A DNA stretch of 64,000 bases, taken from contig CM062219.1 in the NCBI GenBank assembly GCA_031216445.1, forward strand, positions 578,501-642,500. Direction: 5' to 3'. The notes beneath the pieces are model-generated. The model made no database searches and was not told the DNA's origin. It saw nothing but the letters and a program-made list of their open reading frames with translations. Shown one piece after another: positions 1 through 11,165 of this stretch. Both the position numbers and the translations under genes were made by a program. Numbering within the stretch: the first letter of the stretch is position 1; every line of letters begins with the position of its first letter. This stretch comes from Lateolabrax maculatus. Its lineage: Eukaryota > Chordata > Actinopteri > Acropomatiformes > Lateolabracidae.

Positions 1-1048
1 TTTAAATATTTGTATTTGTTTTATTTTAAATTTTCCCCTCTTTTACCTGTCTTTTTTTTTACGTTTCTCTATTATCATTCTTTTTCAATTTTATTTTTTA
101 GATTTTCACTTTATTTTTTTGTTGACATTTTGAACATTGAGTCTGTTCCACTTCATGTTAAATATATAAAAAGTACAAATAATTGTAAGAAATATATTTA
201 ATTAATTTATATTTCTTTTTTTATAATTTGTCTTATTTATGTCTTTTCTCTGTGGAGTTTGGTCCGTTTATTATAAGATGAAGCAGAGAACAGTGAGTGG
301 ATTCCACTTTATACCAATTATATAAAATCTAATAATTTTACAATTTTGGTGGCTGATAAAATCCTGATAGTATCTCTCGTGTAACAGAAGTGTTTTCAGT
401 GGTCTGTTTTTAATATAAATATCTTTTCTTATTTTCCTTTATGTTTTTACTTTCTCTTTATTTCCTCCTACAGATTCTATAAAATCTTCACTTATTAATC
501 TAATACTTATTAATACAAACCGACTGTAACACACAGTGTCACCGCTCCTTCTGTCCTCTGTCATGTTTGATTGCATCAATAAGAAAAACGAACACAGGTG
601 AAGTGAACAGAAGAGTTTATGCAGATACAATCGATTATAATGTGTCTCCACAGGTGAAACTGCAGCTGACAACAACTTACATTTGGTTTAAAAAATATTA
701 ACACTTAAAACCTTTGAGATGCTCACACAGGAAGACAGATAATAAGACAGACACAGTTCGGCCTCTGATGGCAGGCAGCGACGGTGAAGAGGATGAGGAG
801 GAGGACGAGGAGGACGAGGAATGATTATTGTGTTGTCCTGTAGCGCCTCCTGCTGGTGGAAACACTCCTACACACACAGAGGACTTGAAGAAGAAAAAAT
901 AAAAGGCAGGTTTGAGCTGCTGTCAGACTGTTTAAAAACTATAAACTAAGACTTTAAGAGCAACAGACGCTTCCAGCTGCTGAGTTTGAGGTTTCCTGGG
1001 GTTCAGTTCGCACGTCGACGAGGGAATAACGAGGATGGAAAATGATTA
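1..1048. other. 3' flank of gpat3, AT-rich
   Basis: No gene is supported here. The first 500 bases are very AT-rich with long T runs. On the minus strand a possible AATAAA signal (TTTATT on the plus strand) lies at 457-462, about 590 bases past the gpat3 stop, so part of this stretch may be gpat3 3' UTR. A short acidic-looking GAG/GAC repeat at 784-822 is low-complexity sequence. Short open frames here have no recognisable domains. Confidence 0.5.
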
Positions 1049-4000
1049 TCAGAGTTCAGCATCACTGTTCTGCCCAACGACGATGCTGCTGTACATCTTC
1101 TGCTGCTCCTCTTTATACGAATCCTTCACTTTTCCTCTCTTCAGGCCTCCATCCCTGTAACACACAAAGTATTCACAGACTTTAGTAGTAGTAAAAGTAC
1201 TAATACACACTGTAAATACTCTGTTACAGTAAGTGACACCTTGACAACGCTTGTTGTGTCCAACCAACAGTCCAAAGCTCAACATTATTAAAACACATTC
1301 ACATGATTCAAATCATTCAAAGGAAAAGCAGCAAATCTTCACATCTGAGAAGCTGCAGCCAGGAAATGATTTTACAGGAAAAATGAGTCCAACCATCATC
1401 ACAAGAGTTCAGCTTCATGTTCTGTCAGTCCACTCACTGATTAATGGACTGATGCTGTCAGCTCTATATATTATAAACTGGATTGAAAAGTTCTTGATGT
1501 GAGTCCTTGGTGTATCATGTGCTCACCATGCCAGGTCCAGCAGTCCTCCCTGATGAGCGATGGCAGACTTCACTCTGTTGGCAAACTGAGCTGCATCCTC
1601 TCCGTCCTGCTCACATCATACACAGAGTACACGTTCATACGCAGTAATACTCCCAGGAAACTGCTCATTCACAGCATGCTCTGGTTTTATAATAACAGGT
1701 TTAAGTTTGCATATGCTTGATGTGTTTAACACGTTTTTCTAGATGGTTATTGATTTTATGAAAGAGGAGATGCTGCCCCCTGCAGGCAGAGAGCTGTAAC
1801 TACAGCAGCACTGACGCCCAGAGGAAAGGCTTTAAAGATTTTAGGCTGCACGACAAACTGTAAAAACTGTTTTTATGTCATGATACATTAAAACAAATGT
1901 CAGTTACTACGTTTCCCTTTGTGGGGCAGGTTTCAGGTATAATGAAGTGAAATAAACTCTGCAGAAAAACTCTTAAGTCACTAAAATCCAACTTTAGTTC
2001 CACTTCTTTGGTCACAAATGGACTTCAAATTGTCTTAAACCACAATCAGTTTTATCATATGATGTCTCCAGTCTGCTGATAAAAGTCTGACAACATGCTG
2101 AGGGGAAAATATCTCCACCACAGACCTAAAGCACTCAGGAAGTCAGATACAGTTTGATGCTACTCGTGGTGAATAAGCTTCAGACGTGTAATCACGAGTC
2201 CTCCTCCTGACAGATGAGGAGGTGTCTGATACCTGTATGGTCATGGGGGGGAGGTACCACACGTTGACCACGATGGCCCAGCTGGTCATCATCCGGAGCA
2301 GGTAGCTCACCATGTTGTATTTGCCGCTGTTCCAGAAAGCGTCGCAGAAGCGAGGGTCGTACTGAGACACACAGAGAGCCGGAGTTCAGTTACAAACACT
2401 CGGGCCTGTTCCAACAAACTGCTGCAAAATCTGTCCATCCGACTGTGATGTGACGCTGATGTGCTTCATCTGCTCTTTGATGATGGTAGATATGTGAATT
2501 TAAAAGATGAACAGACTCAGAGGGTCACTCTTCTACTTGTTCTGTTCTGCTTTCACACCACAAACAAACTGCACCAGAGTCTGTTTAAAAAAGGCTCCGT
2601 TTAAGGTGGAATTCATGTTACCTTGATTGTGACGGGGTATATCGTCCCTCCGATCTCAAAGCTTCCCTTCTTAAACATCATGACTGACGTGTTGTTGATG
2701 CAGGTTCCTGTTACAAACACAGACAGAAGTTATTTAACCATAAAAACCACCATCATCACCATCATCATCCTCCTCACATGACGAGCTTCAGCCCAGCAGA
2801 CTCTCTGACCTTCGGGGAATATCAGGATGGGAAGTTTGGTCTTAGCTGCGACGTGAGCCCTCAGCCTGCAGACAGGAACAGACCAGCGTTAGTCACACAG
2901 GAGGAGACCTGCAGCCCCCATCAGAGGACAGAAACTAGTCCAGGACGCCGCTGTCTGCTTCTCACTGTCCTCTCACTCTGGATCCTCCACTGAGTCTCAC
3001 TCATGATATCTGAATCCTTTGTGTCGCCGCGAACGCTCGAATGTTTAACTTTCAGCTCAGAGCGAATCGTCAAACATGGTCGCCTCAAATCCTAAACGTT
3101 AGTCCGTCTTTACTGATTTCATTAACTTCAATACAAACAAACCACGTGTTCATTATTCAGAATAAGCACAAAGCTTTTTTCTCTTTGGGAAATTTGGACA
3201 TTTTTAACAGAACATTTCCAGATGAAGTTTAACTTGGTGCACAGTGACACATAAGAAAGAGTTTAAAATAAGATGAGCTAATATACAGATTTAACCTTTT
3301 TAACATCCTCTTCCAGAGTTCCAGTGTTTTTAGTAGAAACTCTGTTATTATTCCTCCACTGTGACGCAGCCATGAAGCCACAAACTCGTCTAACTTTCAG
3401 CTTCAGATGAACTGTTTCAGTCCGACGACAAGAACATTATCCTGTCAATGAAATACTGAAATATAACTGCTGAGTCACTGCTGAGTCACTGCTGAAGAAC
3501 TGGAAAGGGGAAATGAAAGACTAAAGATCAGAGCAGCTTTGGGTGAATCAGCTTCTTCAGATTGGCCTGTTGGAAACTGGTTCTGACTGTTTTCAGTTGT
3601 TTAAGGAGATAACTTCTCTTTAGAGCTTGTTGGGTTAAACTGCTGCAGGCGGGGGGGCAGGTGTCAGGCGACACTATGCTGTATGTGATGCGTGGCGTCC
3701 ACAAGAGAACACTGCAATAAAAAACAGCATTTCTTGTTTTTCTCCAACGTTTGGCCTAAAAAAAAACACACAAAAATATTCAACATGGCCGCTTTTATGA
3801 TAAAAAAGGACCAAAACAACAAAGACAACGAGTTTGAGGGCAGAGTGGAGACACAAGTGGACAACAGTGACTTAGTGACGTCTTCTCTGACAGCTTCTTC
3901 TAACGTTAAACTGTAGCTGACTTATTTTATGTAGTGGAATCAGCACCGCTTGATGCTGACTCCATTTGTTTCATTAAGTGATTTTTTAAAAACTCATTAA

Positions 4001-7000
4001 ATTCGGTATTTCGTGGCATTTGTTTGCTTCCTTCTTGATGTGTGACGCCTTTAACACTGAACGACACAGAAGTGAATCACCATGAGAACATTATGCCACT
4101 ATTTTATAACTTATCAGTTTATATGTTTTGTCATTGTGTACATTTTGGATTTGCACCTCATTGATATTTTATATTTTTTATTTGCAATCTTTCCTACTTT
4201 ATACTGCATCTGCTGCACAACCATTTCCCTTTTATCTTATTTGATCTTAAATCCTAAAAGAAACACTCATGACTGCAGAGTTGATGCTGAAGGTGCTGCT
4301 GTTATCGGTACTTCCTGTCGGGCTCACCTGCTGGTCACAGCGTGGCGGTCCTTCATCTCTGACCTCTCAAACCAAACGTGAGGACACGACCTCACCATGG
4401 ACCTCTGAAGGACGCCCATCAGACCTCCGTGGATCTGACCCACCTGTGGAGTGCAGAGCAATGACGTCGCCGCATCAAAACATGTGGAACGAGAGACGCC
4501 GACCCACCTGTCGATGATACTCACCATGGCGTAGCAGCCGTCATTGGCCAGGATCACGATGTCGATCGGTGACGTGTGATTGGCTACACAGATTCCTCCT
4601 TTCTGAGGCTTGTTTTCTCTGGAGAAACAAGACGATAACAGACATCATGTTCCTGCTGTAGCTGCTCCAGGTGGAGACAGATACTTTATATACAGTCAGA
4701 TGGTTTAGTCCAGGGTTCCCAACCTAGGGGTCGGGCCCCTCCAGATAAACCTGAGTGTCCTCAGATGATTAATGGGAGAGAAGAAGAAACGCGGCTCTGT
4801 TCTGCTTCTGGACTTTTGTCTAATCTTTGATTTTTAGTGAAATATTGATCATTTGAACAGCTACTGAGATGAAACATGAGAGAAGTTTAGAGGAGAAACA
4901 ACAACAACATGACGAGGAAACACCTGTTTTCTGTTGGAGCTCAGAGGTCAAAAAGGTCAGAAACACTGGATTAATCTTTGACAATGTGCTGTAAATTATT
5001 AACTCTTTAATGTAAAATTGTACTTTTTTTTAGTAAATGAACTTCCCAGTGTCAGTTAGCAGCTTGGTGTGTGAAGGTAATGAATAAAGGAGGAGTGTAA
5101 GTGACCTGTTGTGGTAGTGCACGGTGGCGGACAGTCCTCTGGCACAGATCCTGTAGCAGGTCAGATGGACCAGCTCGCTCAGCCAGTTCTTCGCACTGAA
5201 ACACAGACAGGAAACGTTCAACGTTTCACTGGGAAGAAAACGCCACACTGGAGCCAAAACCTTCAACGATGTTTCGCTGCCGTACCCGCTCTCAGGCAGA
5301 AATCCAACCAGAACCGTCCCGATCACGAGCCACGAGAGGCCGATGATGGCCAAAGTAATCCTGCAGGGACACAAGAGGGGGGGCTGATGCTAAAGGAGAA
5401 CTCTGGTTTACTACAAAACAAGTTGTACTAAACCAGATTATTCCTTCATACTGTAGTGCTGCTTTAAAAAGCAGAAGAGGCTGACCGGAGAGGGAAGAGG
5501 ACGCAGTAGCGTACGAAGACGCCGAGGCCCCAGATGACGGTGAGGCGGAGGCTTATGTAGCGGAAGTTCTGGTTGGTTCTGGTGAGGAGGTTCCAGGAGG
5601 CCAGCTCCTCGGAGGAGAAGCGCTGGGTCACCTGGTCGTCCACGATGCTCTCCAGACCTTTCTTGTAGAAATAGAAGGCGTCGCTCAGATCAAACTCCCC
5701 CCCCGCCAGGCGCCGGGAGCTCCGCAGCTGCCCCATCTCCTCCTCCATCGAACCTCCCAGTCGCTCAATGATCCCTGGGACACGATCGCAAAACTGTTGG
5801 TTACAACTAGATCAATACATCAATGGATCAAATCACTACCTGGTGAACACAGTGCAGAGTTCAGCACTAAAAAATGTTTTTTCATGTCGCTTTGATCAAA
5901 GTTACTATAATGTTTACTGTAGGGCTGCGACTAACAATTATTTTCATTGTCAATTAATTGATTAGCCTACGAAGTAGTGAAAGTAGTGAAAATACCCGGA
6001 GCTCAATGTGACAGTCCGACAGCATCATATGTGGTAAAAAAACAGCAAATCACATTCACATTAGATAATGTAGAAGCAGCAAATATTAGATTTTTTGGTG
6101 TGAAAAATTAATGAAATGATGATTTGATTATCAAAATTCCACTTACTGGACACAGCTCTAGTTTACCGTGAATATAATCTTATATTTTAGCGGCTGCAAC
6201 TGCAAATTATTTTCTTGATTAATTGATAAAAAAATAGTAAGAAGTTACAAAGGTTTAAAACCCAAGTCTTCAAATGTTTAGTCTGATGTTTCTTAAAGAA
6301 TAGAGACCAAGATCAGCCGTGTTTGGGACATTTTACAGAGTAAAAATAAACTCTCTTTCTAAATCTTTGACATTTCTCGACTGACGTTGACTGACCCACC
6401 AGCATATCGGCTCATACGATATATCTGCGTCTCATATATAAAACAAACGTCTATATGATAAATGTTGAGTACGGCACACATCCTGCAGCTCAACAGTCTG
6501 GTTCATTGTGTTGTGTAACATCAGACATGTGACTCATTAATACAAAAAGCCACCTTTGTGTGTTTTAAACATGAGAAACTAAAACATTTGTCTTGTAAAA
6601 AAGCTGCAAGACTCATAATTATAATACTACTAATAATAATACAAATACTAATGATAACAATAATTAGCTGCTAAAAGGTTTTTTAAACTGTGGTTTCTAT
6701 GGTGGGAACTCTTTGTAAAGCTTGAAATGAGATTAAAACAGGCTGCAGCAGAGGAACAGTTGCATGATGTGTAGAAACAGTCTGAGGATCACGAGGACGC
6801 TGACCTCTCAGAGGTTTAACCCTTCATGAACACGTCCCCTGAAGTCTTCCTGCACCACGCTGACAGTCTCACCCACATTCTGCATGTTTCCATAGCTGCA
6901 CCAGTCAAATCACATCATTTAGAGCAGAAGTGATCAGTTGATTAATTAAACAATTTTGTCATATTGGTGTAATATTGGTGTGAATATAAAAATACTGTTA

Positions 7001-7902
7001 GACGTAAAAGTCCTACATTCAAAATCCCACTTAACAAAAAGTACAAAAGTGAAAATGTAGTAAAAATGTAATCTTGTGAATGGACTGAATTACTGATATT
7101 TTGCCCTGTAGTGACGTCTGCTCACACGAGTCTGTAATGAGGGACAGACGGGCAGCCTGCTGTCTGTCAGCACCAAGTAGATCTGACACACAGAGAGCCA
7201 GTGTTCGTCTCAGTGTGTTTCAGTGTTTCAGTGTCTCAGTGTCTCAGTGTGTTTCAGTGTCTCAGTGTCTCAGTGTGTTTCAGTGTCTCAGTGTTTCAGT
7301 GTCTCAGTGTGTTTCAGTGTCTCAGTGTCTCAGTGTGTTTCAGTGTCTCAGTGTGTTTCAGTGTCTCAGTGTGTTTCAGTGTCTCAGTGTGTCTCAGTGT
7401 TTCAGTGTGTTTCAGTGTCTCAGTGTGTTTCAGTGTCTCAGTGTTTCAGTGTGTTTCAGTGTCTCAGTGTGTTTCAGTGTTTCAGTGTCTCAGTGTGTTT
7501 CAGTGTCTCAGTGTGTTTCAGTGTCTCAGTGTTTCAGTGTGTTTCAGTGTCTCAGTGTGTTTCAGTGTGTTTCAGTGTCTCAGTGTGTTTCAGTGTCTCA
7601 GTGTCTCAGTGTGTTTCAGTGTCTCAGTGTTTCAGTGTCTCAGTGTGTTTCAGTGTCTCAGTGTCTCAGTGTGTTTCAGTGTCTCAGTGTGTCTCAGTGT
7701 GTTTCAGTGTCTCAGTGTGTTTCAGTGTCTCAGTGTTTCAGTGTCTCAGTGTGTTTCAATGTTTCTCAGTAAACTGTGGGCACAAATCTGTTGTTTGGCT
7801 AAAGTTATGCAATCTGCTGTTGCATCATCCTGGGAAGAGCCATGTGTTTTTTTCAGGCTGAACCCGACATCAGACGCTGGAACTGACCAATTACGAGCCC
7901 CC

Positions 7903-7946
<44 letters not shown>

Positions 7947-9520
7947 CGTCACATGATCTCTGTCTGAAACAAATCCCTCCTACTGCAGGACACAATGTCC
8001 TGAGAGCACAATCGAGGAACTACAGCTGCTGCTTCCACTCAGGAAGTTCACCAGGAGCTCAGATATCCTGAATCTGGTTTACACTTTTACTTCTTTAGTT
8101 GTTTTAATCTGAATTAAAAAGCGTAGACAAAGACGTGCTGCACAGCTTCAGCGTCTCAGTATGTGCTGAGGTGGAGTGCTGTGCAAACCAGGGCTGCAAC
8201 TAATGATTATTTTCATTATCGAATATCGATTAATCTACAGATTATTTTCTTGATTCATTGTGTTGGTTAAAACTGTTATAATGGTATTACTCCCCAAGGT
8301 GATGTCTTCAAATGTCTTTTTAGTCAGTTTACTGGGATATACGACAAAGAAAAGCATCAAATCTTCACATATAACAAGCTGGAACCAGCAAATGTTAAGT
8401 GTTTTCGGTCCCAAAAAAAATCGATTGATCGGCTGATGGTTGCAGCTCCAGCGTAAACGCAGGAATGCAAGCAAGGCTGCAGCCAATCAGGTCACAGTTC
8501 TGTATGTAATCTGTGGTGAAACTGCACACGAGAGACTTTTGTTTCCTGTCTTTACACTTTTAGATTTTTCCACCTTAGCCTGTGATTCCAGGTATTTCAA
8601 GGTGTTTCCAGGTTGTTCCACTGTTTATGTGTTGTCAGTGATGTCACTGTGATGTCACTTGAGTCGGCGTCATTGGGTCTGAAGACTACGAGTTAGAAAA
8701 GTAAAGAACGTGTTGGTGGAGTTAGAGAGAAGTGAGCTGACAGACGTCTGCTGCAGGAGACGTTACCTGCTGCTACACCACAAAGTCACACCCAACTGTC
8801 AGAGGAAGAGGTGCATTGTTGGAAATGTAGGCGACAGGTTTTGACAAGGAAGAGAAATGTGTAGAACAAAAAAGATTCTGCAGCATCGATTTTGATCCCT
8901 TTTTAACGGCAGTGAATCAGTCTCAACAAGCCGCCTCTTTGATTTTTTATTGACCGGTTATCTTTTTGATGTTTTGTATTGATTATTATTGATTGTCTGA
9001 CCGTAGGCCTGTTTTACACACGTGTGCATCATCAATAATTAATACACAAATTGTAGTTTTCACATATTTAAGGTTTTTTGTCTTGTTGAGCTTTACATTT
9101 ACAGGTAATGTGAACTGACTCACCATTGGGCAGAGGAATAGGCACACTGGGCTGCTGCTGCCGTCCTCTCTGGATCCGTAACGTGGCCCACTACAAAGAC
9201 AAAGATTAGTTTTCAGTGACCTCTGACACGATGCCTCGTGCTGCACATTTCATAACTCTGCAAACATATTAAGTAAGGAGAGACCACGGGTCCTCCTGAG
9301 GACAGACTGTCTGCATCACACACAACTAAACTCCCCCAGAAAGAAACCTGAAAATAGACTCTGTCTCTGCAGGTACCTCCAGGATCTGGACCAGGATCTG
9401 GATGTAGACCCCGGTGACCCCCAGAGAGAGACCAAACATGGCAGGCAGCATGATGAGGAACACCACCACAAACACCCACGCCTGGAAAACTCCTACAGCC
9501 ACAGTCCAGAGGTCCTCCAT
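1049..9520 (-). CDS. gpat3: Glycerol-3-phosphate acyltransferase 3 (GPAT3/AGPAT9), 12 coding exons
   Basis: The enzyme acylates glycerol-3-phosphate (and lysophosphatidate) at the ER membrane, the first step toward triacylglycerol. Coding exons 5' to 3' on the minus strand: 9377-9520, 9124-9190, 5486-5774, 5286-5360, 5106-5195, 4525-4618, 4328-4443, 2810-2865, 2622-2707, 2233-2361, 1527-1606, 1049-1154. All junctions are GT-AG and in phase, giving 443 residues (human about 434). Hydrophobic segments lie near residues 12-35 and 140-185. The acyltransferase motifs are visible: NHTSPID at 235-241 (catalytic His/Asp), then VGQIHGGLMG, then FPEGT from 308. The C-terminus matches GPAT3 (WDGGLKRGKVKD, EEQQK). 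I chose MEDLW as the start because it follows a splice acceptor by 47 bases and is followed by the conserved membrane segment. A non-coding 5' exon probably ends at 10275. The closest alternative, GPAT4, fits less well by motif and synteny. Confidence 0.95.
5925..6300. repeat. Degenerate MITE-like repeat (GCTGCAACTAA family), two partial copies
   Basis: In gpat3 intron 2, a copy starts with GGGCTGCGACTAACAATTA at about 5925 and a second, decayed one begins near 6190. The same GCTGCAACTAA.. terminal motif with TAATCGATTA-rich ends recurs throughout the window, so this is an interspersed family with terminal inverted repeats and not local sequence. Confidence 0.6.
7209..7770. repeat. CAGTGT(C/T)T tandem repeat, about 560 bp
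   Basis: A satellite-like array of 8- and 10-bp units (CAGTGTCT, CAGTGTTT, CAGTGTGTTT) fills part of gpat3 intron 2. Because it has no stops on the plus strand it creates open frames over 200 codons long made only of S, V, Q, C, F and L. These are artefacts of the repeat and not genes. Confidence 0.9.
7909..7945. repeat. (CA)n microsatellite
   Basis: Pure CA dinucleotide run, 140 bp downstream of the CAGTGT array in gpat3 intron 2. Confidence 0.9.
8190..8452. repeat. MITE-like palindromic repeat, near-complete copy
   Basis: The left end reads GGGCTGCAACTAATGATTA and the right end GGCTGATGGTTGCAGCTCC, so the termini are inverted copies of each other. The interior holds the typical family segments (AAATGTCTTTTTAGTC, TTCACATATAACAAGCTGGAACC). 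This is the clearest full copy of the family in the window and lies in gpat3 intron 2. Confidence 0.7.
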
Positions 9521-9567
9521 CACTGACAGGCAGCCACAACTCTGCAGCTCTGAGTTCACGTCATCAT
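9521..9567 (-). other. gpat3: gpat3 5' UTR part of exon 2 with a minimal uORF
   Basis: A splice acceptor (CTGCAG) ends at 9568, so the exon carrying the start codon begins at 9567 on the minus strand. The first bases of that exon are ATGATGACGTGA, a three-codon upstream reading frame (Met-Met-Thr-stop, 9567-9556) that is out of frame with the main ATG at 9520-9518. The splice is inferred from the acceptor and from a matching donor near 10274. Confidence 0.5.
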
Positions 9568-9894
9568 CTGCAGACAGGACAAACGGCACCGGACTCCATG
9601 TGACTTTCACAATCTAACAGAGTGGCTGTGTGGACGGTGAAGAGTCTGTCTGTCGCTCTGGTTCAGACTAAACATCTCAACAACTGTTGGACGCGTGGTG
9701 ATGAAATGTGCTTCAAACGTTCGTGTTCCCCTCAGGATGAACTGTAATAACTTTATTGAGCTCAACATGTTAACTCACTCACCTGCAGAACCACATGAAT
9801 CCCCGTCACTCCAGCTGCGTCTCACAGAACACTAACTAGCCACAGAAAACTAGAAAAAGTGCCTATTTTGACAATTGTTTCAGTATTTATCATC

Positions 9895-10090
9895 ATTATT
9901 TCATGTAATAGACTAGAAGAATAAAGTTTACTCAGGTATTTGCACTTTACTTATATGTATTTACATTCTGTTACTTTTGTCTCCTTCTTGTCCACCACAT
10001 CCCAGAGGTAAATATTGTACTTTTTATCTGTAGATTCAGATTTAAAACACCTGATTAAATGTGACACGTCTTTGTATGTGTCTTTATAAT
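9895..10090. repeat. Interspersed AAGTACTT-type fish repeat, partial
   Basis: The segment has the signature TTTGCACTTTACTT..CTCCTTCTTGTCCACCACATC..ATTGTACTTTTT that also appears at 38535-38720 and, in part, at 29220-29570, 42170-42300 and 61850-62300. The repeated occurrence in unrelated introns shows that it is a dispersed element. Confidence 0.5.
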
Positions 10091-10274
10091 ATTATAATAT
10101 GTACCAGGATGTAAAGTAGATGAAGCCAGCGGCATCAACCTGCTGATCCATGCTGGTGTATCATAATAATCCTTTAATAAATATGACATGAAATAAACAC
10201 AGTTGCATAATGAGACTCTCAGACTGCCCCCCCCCCCCGAGACAAACAGCCACACTCACACTTCAGATAAATAC

Positions 10275-10995
10275 CTGCGTGTGTCGGCCGGTCCCGCGGT
10301 GAAAACTGTCCTGCCGCAACAAACACTCGGTGACTTGTTCCCGACGGACAGCGCCCCCCCCCCCGGTGTCCGGGCCCCGGTGTCCGGTGTCCGCAGCCCC
10401 GCCCGGAGCTTCTCCTCGCCCCGCCCGGAGCTTGTCTCCGCCCCGCCCGGAGCTTCTCCCCGCCCCGCCCGGAGCTTCTCCCCGCCCCGCCCGGAGCTTG
10501 TCTCCGCCCGCCCGGAGCTTGTCCTCGCCCCGCCCGGAGCTTGTCTCCGCCCGCCCGGAGCTTCTCCCCGCCCCGCCCGGAGCTTGTCCTCGCCCCGCCC
10601 GGAGCTTGTCTCCGTCCCGCCCGGAGCTTGTCCCCGCCCGCCCGGAGCTTGTCCTCGCCCCGCCCGGAGCTTGTCCTCGCCCCGCCCGGAGCTTGTCTCC
10701 GCCCGCCCGGAGCTTCTCCCCGCCCCGCCCGGAGCTTGTCCTCGCCCCGCCCGGAGCTTGTCTCCGCCCGCCCGGAGCTTGTCTCCGTCCCGCCCGGAGC
10801 TTCTCCCCGCCCCGCCCGGAGCTTGTCCTCGCCCCGCCCGGAGCTTGTCCCCGCCCGCCCGGAGCTTGTCTCCGCCCGCCCGGAGCTTGTCTCCGTCCCG
10901 CCGGGCTGCGGGGAGGTAACGCAGGATGTTTCTGCGGCCTCGCGGCGCCGCAGCACCGCCCGTGAAGAGCTGCGTGTCCCCGGGCAGCAGGCAGC
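10275..10995. promoter_or_regulatory. Divergent gpat3/abraxas1 promoter, CpG-rich
   Basis: This GC-rich block separates two genes transcribed away from each other. On the minus strand a good donor (GCAG|GTATTT, exon end 10275) marks the probable non-coding first exon of gpat3. On the plus strand abraxas1 begins at 10996 in the context GCAGCATGG. Almost the whole gap between them is a GC-box minisatellite. No TATA box was seen, as expected for CpG promoters. An out-of-frame ATG at 10926 lies upstream of the abraxas1 start. Transcription start sites are inferred, not seen. Confidence 0.65.
10397..10905. repeat. 22-bp GC-box minisatellite, about 23 copies
   Basis: Units of 21-22 bp share the core GCCCGGAGCTT followed by GTCCTC, GTCTCC or CTCCCC, then GCCC or GCCCC. 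Most junctions create CCCCGCCC, the reverse of the Sp1/KLF GC-box GGGGCGG. I counted 23 GGAGCTT cores. Length variation between 21 and 22 bp scrambles the reading frame, and the array is open in several frames on both strands, giving Pro/Ala/Arg-rich open frames that should not be annotated as proteins. Confidence 0.9.
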
Positions 10996-11130
10996 ATGGC
11001 GGAGCCCACGGTCCGGCTGTCCGGGATCGTTTTATCCTCCCTGATGTTCCAGCACGTCAACAGCGACTCAGACGTGGTGAGAAACACACGCGGACACCCG
11101 GCGTGTTTTAACGGGGGGGGGGCAGCTGAA

Positions 11131-11165
<35 letters not shown>

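Noticed and set aside
7101..7956. Open frames of over 200 codons on the plus strand rich in Ser, Val, Gln and Cys
   Set aside because: They are translations of the CAGTGT(C/T)T tandem repeat in a gpat3 intron, open in all three frames, with no start context or homology.
10203..11087. Long Pro/Arg/Gly/Ala-rich open frames on both strands
   Set aside because: Produced by the 22-bp GC-box minisatellite, which lacks stops in several frames. The true first exon of abraxas1 begins at 10996 in another frame.
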